Part shown: positions 63,146 through 64,000 of the stretch, piece after piece
Layout: each line of letters begins with the position of its first letter
How positions within the stretch are numbered: the first letter of the stretch is position 1
Source: Namhaeicola litoreus
GTDB taxonomy: Bacteria; Bacteroidota; Bacteroidia; Flavobacteriales; Flavobacteriaceae
Reading direction: 5' to 3'
NCBI RefSeq assembly: GCF_042679565.1
Contig: NZ_JBHTMY010000002.1
Span: 806,001 to 870,000 of the forward strand
DNA length: 64,000 nt
Program-made: the position numbers and the translations under genes
Notes under the pieces: model-generated
The model's database searches: none
Told to the model about the DNA's origin: nothing
Seen by the model: the letters and a program-made list of their open reading frames with translations, nothing else

Positions 63146-63199
63146 GAGAGTGCACTGAGAGCGCACTGAAAGTGCACGAAGATTGCACTGAGAGTACAC
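63146..63199. repeat. Five imperfect tandem units of about 11 bases
   Basis: Units read GAGAGTGCACT, GAGAGCGCACT, GAAAGTGCAC, GAAGATTGCACT and GAGAGTACAC, spaced 10-12 bases, about one turn of the helix. Four of the five contain GCAC; the core GTGCAC is palindromic in units 1 and 3. Confidence 0.75.
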
Positions 63200-63444
63200 A
63201 AAAAGACCATTGAACCTGTATTCAAAATGTATTATTTATGAATCGTTGGTGCGCTCTGCGAGGTATTATTATGCTTTTTGCAAAGGTTTATATAAGAATT
63301 GTCCAGGCTTGTTCCATATCTATTTTATCACAGAACCCGAGTAGAATCAGTATCTGAAAGTAAAAGTGATATAAATGATTATATCAAATCCAGAGATATA
63401 ATTTTAATGCTCATGCAGCAGTATATCCCAGTGGATGAATAGGT

Positions 63445-64000
63445 TTAAAGTCCCACTCTAAAAGGCACTGTTGGCAAACCTTCTGCATTGTATAAATTGG
63501 CTATATCAGGATTGTCGGCCCAGCCATATTGTACATATCGGGGTGTTTTTATACCATCATTCCATACATGTACTTTATCACCTACTACTTTTGCTTTTGC
63601 CCAAACAAATTTCTTGTCGCTACCGGCAATAGCAAAGCCTTCTATATCTTTTCCATCTTTGATGATTAACCCTTTACCGATATGATCAAAAGAAATTTCC
63701 AATCGATTTCCTTTCAGGATATGGCTTTTGTATTGTGGCCCGGAAATAGTTATAGGTTCGCCAAACACTAAATGCCGTGCTCCCAAGGATAAGCGATAAC
63801 CCACATCCTGTTTATTTCTGGGGTGTATGTCCTCTGCCTCTCCCAGATCTATGATCACAGCTTGTGCCGTATTGGGCAAGGAAAGGGCTTTGGTTTGAGA
63901 GTCTCTTAGCATCGCCCAATTGCTCTCAACCGGAGTAGGTTGAGAAGGCATAAAATTAGCTAATTGTACCCACAGAAAAGGAAAATTGGCTTGGTTCCAA
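63445..64000 (-). CDS. Sialate O-acetylesterase-like (SASA) protein, C-terminal part
   Basis: The frame is open to the window end, so the gene's start lies beyond 64000; 184 codons are seen. NFPFLWVQLANF, SNWAMLRDSQ, LSLPNTAQAVIIDLGEAEDI and then HPRNKQDVGYRL are the typical second half of the SGNH-hydrolase SASA domain, with the DIHP His/Asp of the catalytic triad. The C-terminal beta domain (KVVGDKVHVWNDG...YVQYGWADNP) is also typical. Such enzymes deacetylate glycans. An in-frame ATG at 63951 is internal. Its position next to mannan and uronate genes suggests removal of acetyl groups from the same glycan. Confidence 0.85.
   Translation of the reverse strand, partial: WNQANFPFLWVQLANFMPSQPTPVESNWAMLRDSQTKALSLPNTAQAVIIDLGEAEDIHPRNKQDVGYRLSLGARHLVFGEPITISGPQYKSHILKGNRLEISFDHIGKGLIIKDGKDIEGFAIAGSDKKFVWAKAKVVGDKVHVWNDGIKTPRYVQYGWADNPDIANLYNAEGLPTVPFRVGL

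Larger units (their letters stand above)
62946..63444. other. 499-base intergenic region between convergent genes
   Basis: The region between exuT and the O-acetylesterase-like gene holds no open frame with coding character. It contains a pair of AAATTTTATAA direct repeats about 40 bases apart, the operon terminator, an approximately 11-base tandem repeat (63146-63199) and an AT-rich inverted repeat TGATATAA-ATGA-TTATATCA (63367-63386). Since both flanking genes point into it, it is 3' sequence to both and not an obvious promoter region. It is the only gap over 300 bases in the window. Confidence 0.6.

Noticed and set aside
63367..63386. Inverted repeat TGATATAA/TTATATCA as an operator
   Set aside because: It lies downstream of both flanking genes and is purely AT-rich except two pairs, so it is not a convincing operator.
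62946..63444. Decayed gene or mobile-element scar in the 499-base gap
   Set aside because: No terminal inverted repeats with target duplications and no recognisable protein fragment in six frames.

Overview
The window is AT-rich chromosomal DNA from a member of the Bacteroidota, most likely a marine flavobacterium (Flavobacteriaceae). Supporting signs are SusC/SusD proteins, a hybrid two-component regulator, Bacteroidota-type TAnnTTTG -7 promoter boxes, gene neighbourhoods such as surE-lpxB, mutS-trmH and NTP-transferase/TPR/DUF4292/EnvC, and several DUF families typical of the phylum. No rRNA, tRNA, CRISPR array, IS element or prophage gene was seen. The species cannot be named from the sequence.

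Region 1 (1-25.7 kb) is mostly housekeeping. It holds the end of an O-methyltransferase, comEC, a NTP-transferase/TPR/lipoprotein/EnvC-like operon, a GNAT enzyme, a His-rich membrane protein, a secreted M14 peptidase, a tail-specific protease, surE-(small membrane protein)-lpxB, a DUF302-like protein, tatA with a PAP2 phosphatase, mutS, a SpoU methyltransferase followed by a HupE-like protein, a dCMP deaminase overlapping a second S41 protease, a flavoprotein, a MarC protein and a DUF3109 protein.

Region 2 (25.7-34.0 kb) is accessory and signalling-related. A TPR-CHAT protein (caspase-like His/Cys dyad) converges on an ECF sigma factor and its anti-sigma-like TPR membrane partner. Next comes a compact three-gene cluster on the minus strand. 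It encodes a Cache domain fused to a pentameric (Cys-loop-like) ligand-gated channel, a GluR0-type ionotropic glutamate-receptor-like K+ channel, and a two-helix membrane protein. Two unrelated ligand-gated channel architectures in one apparent operon is the most unusual thing in the window.

Region 3 (34.3-55.1 kb, minus strand) is a beta-mannan utilisation locus. A parallel-beta-helix protein and a 1372-residue hybrid two-component sensor lie upstream of susC-susD-GH88-GH2, which ends at a hairpin terminator. A second unit, GH5-GH26-SSS symporter-GH130-epimerase, has the same kinds of gene as the Bacteroides fragilis mannobiose pathway: mannanase, Na+ symporter, mannobiose 2-epimerase, mannosylglucose phosphorylase.

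Region 4 (55.3-63.0 kb, plus strand) is a uronate operon: SDR mannonate/fructuronate oxidoreductase, uxuA, kduI, kduD, a DUF4861 lipoprotein, uxaC and an ExuT-type transporter, ended by a strong terminator. Glucuronate (UxaC, SDR, UxuA) and unsaturated uronate (KduI, KduD) would both become 2-keto-3-deoxygluconate; no KDG kinase or KDPG aldolase is in the window. GH88 in the susCD operon next to this uronate operon suggests that the mannan is uronate-decorated or that two glycan systems are joined. The window closes in the C-terminal part of a sialate O-acetylesterase-like gene, so the carbohydrate island continues.
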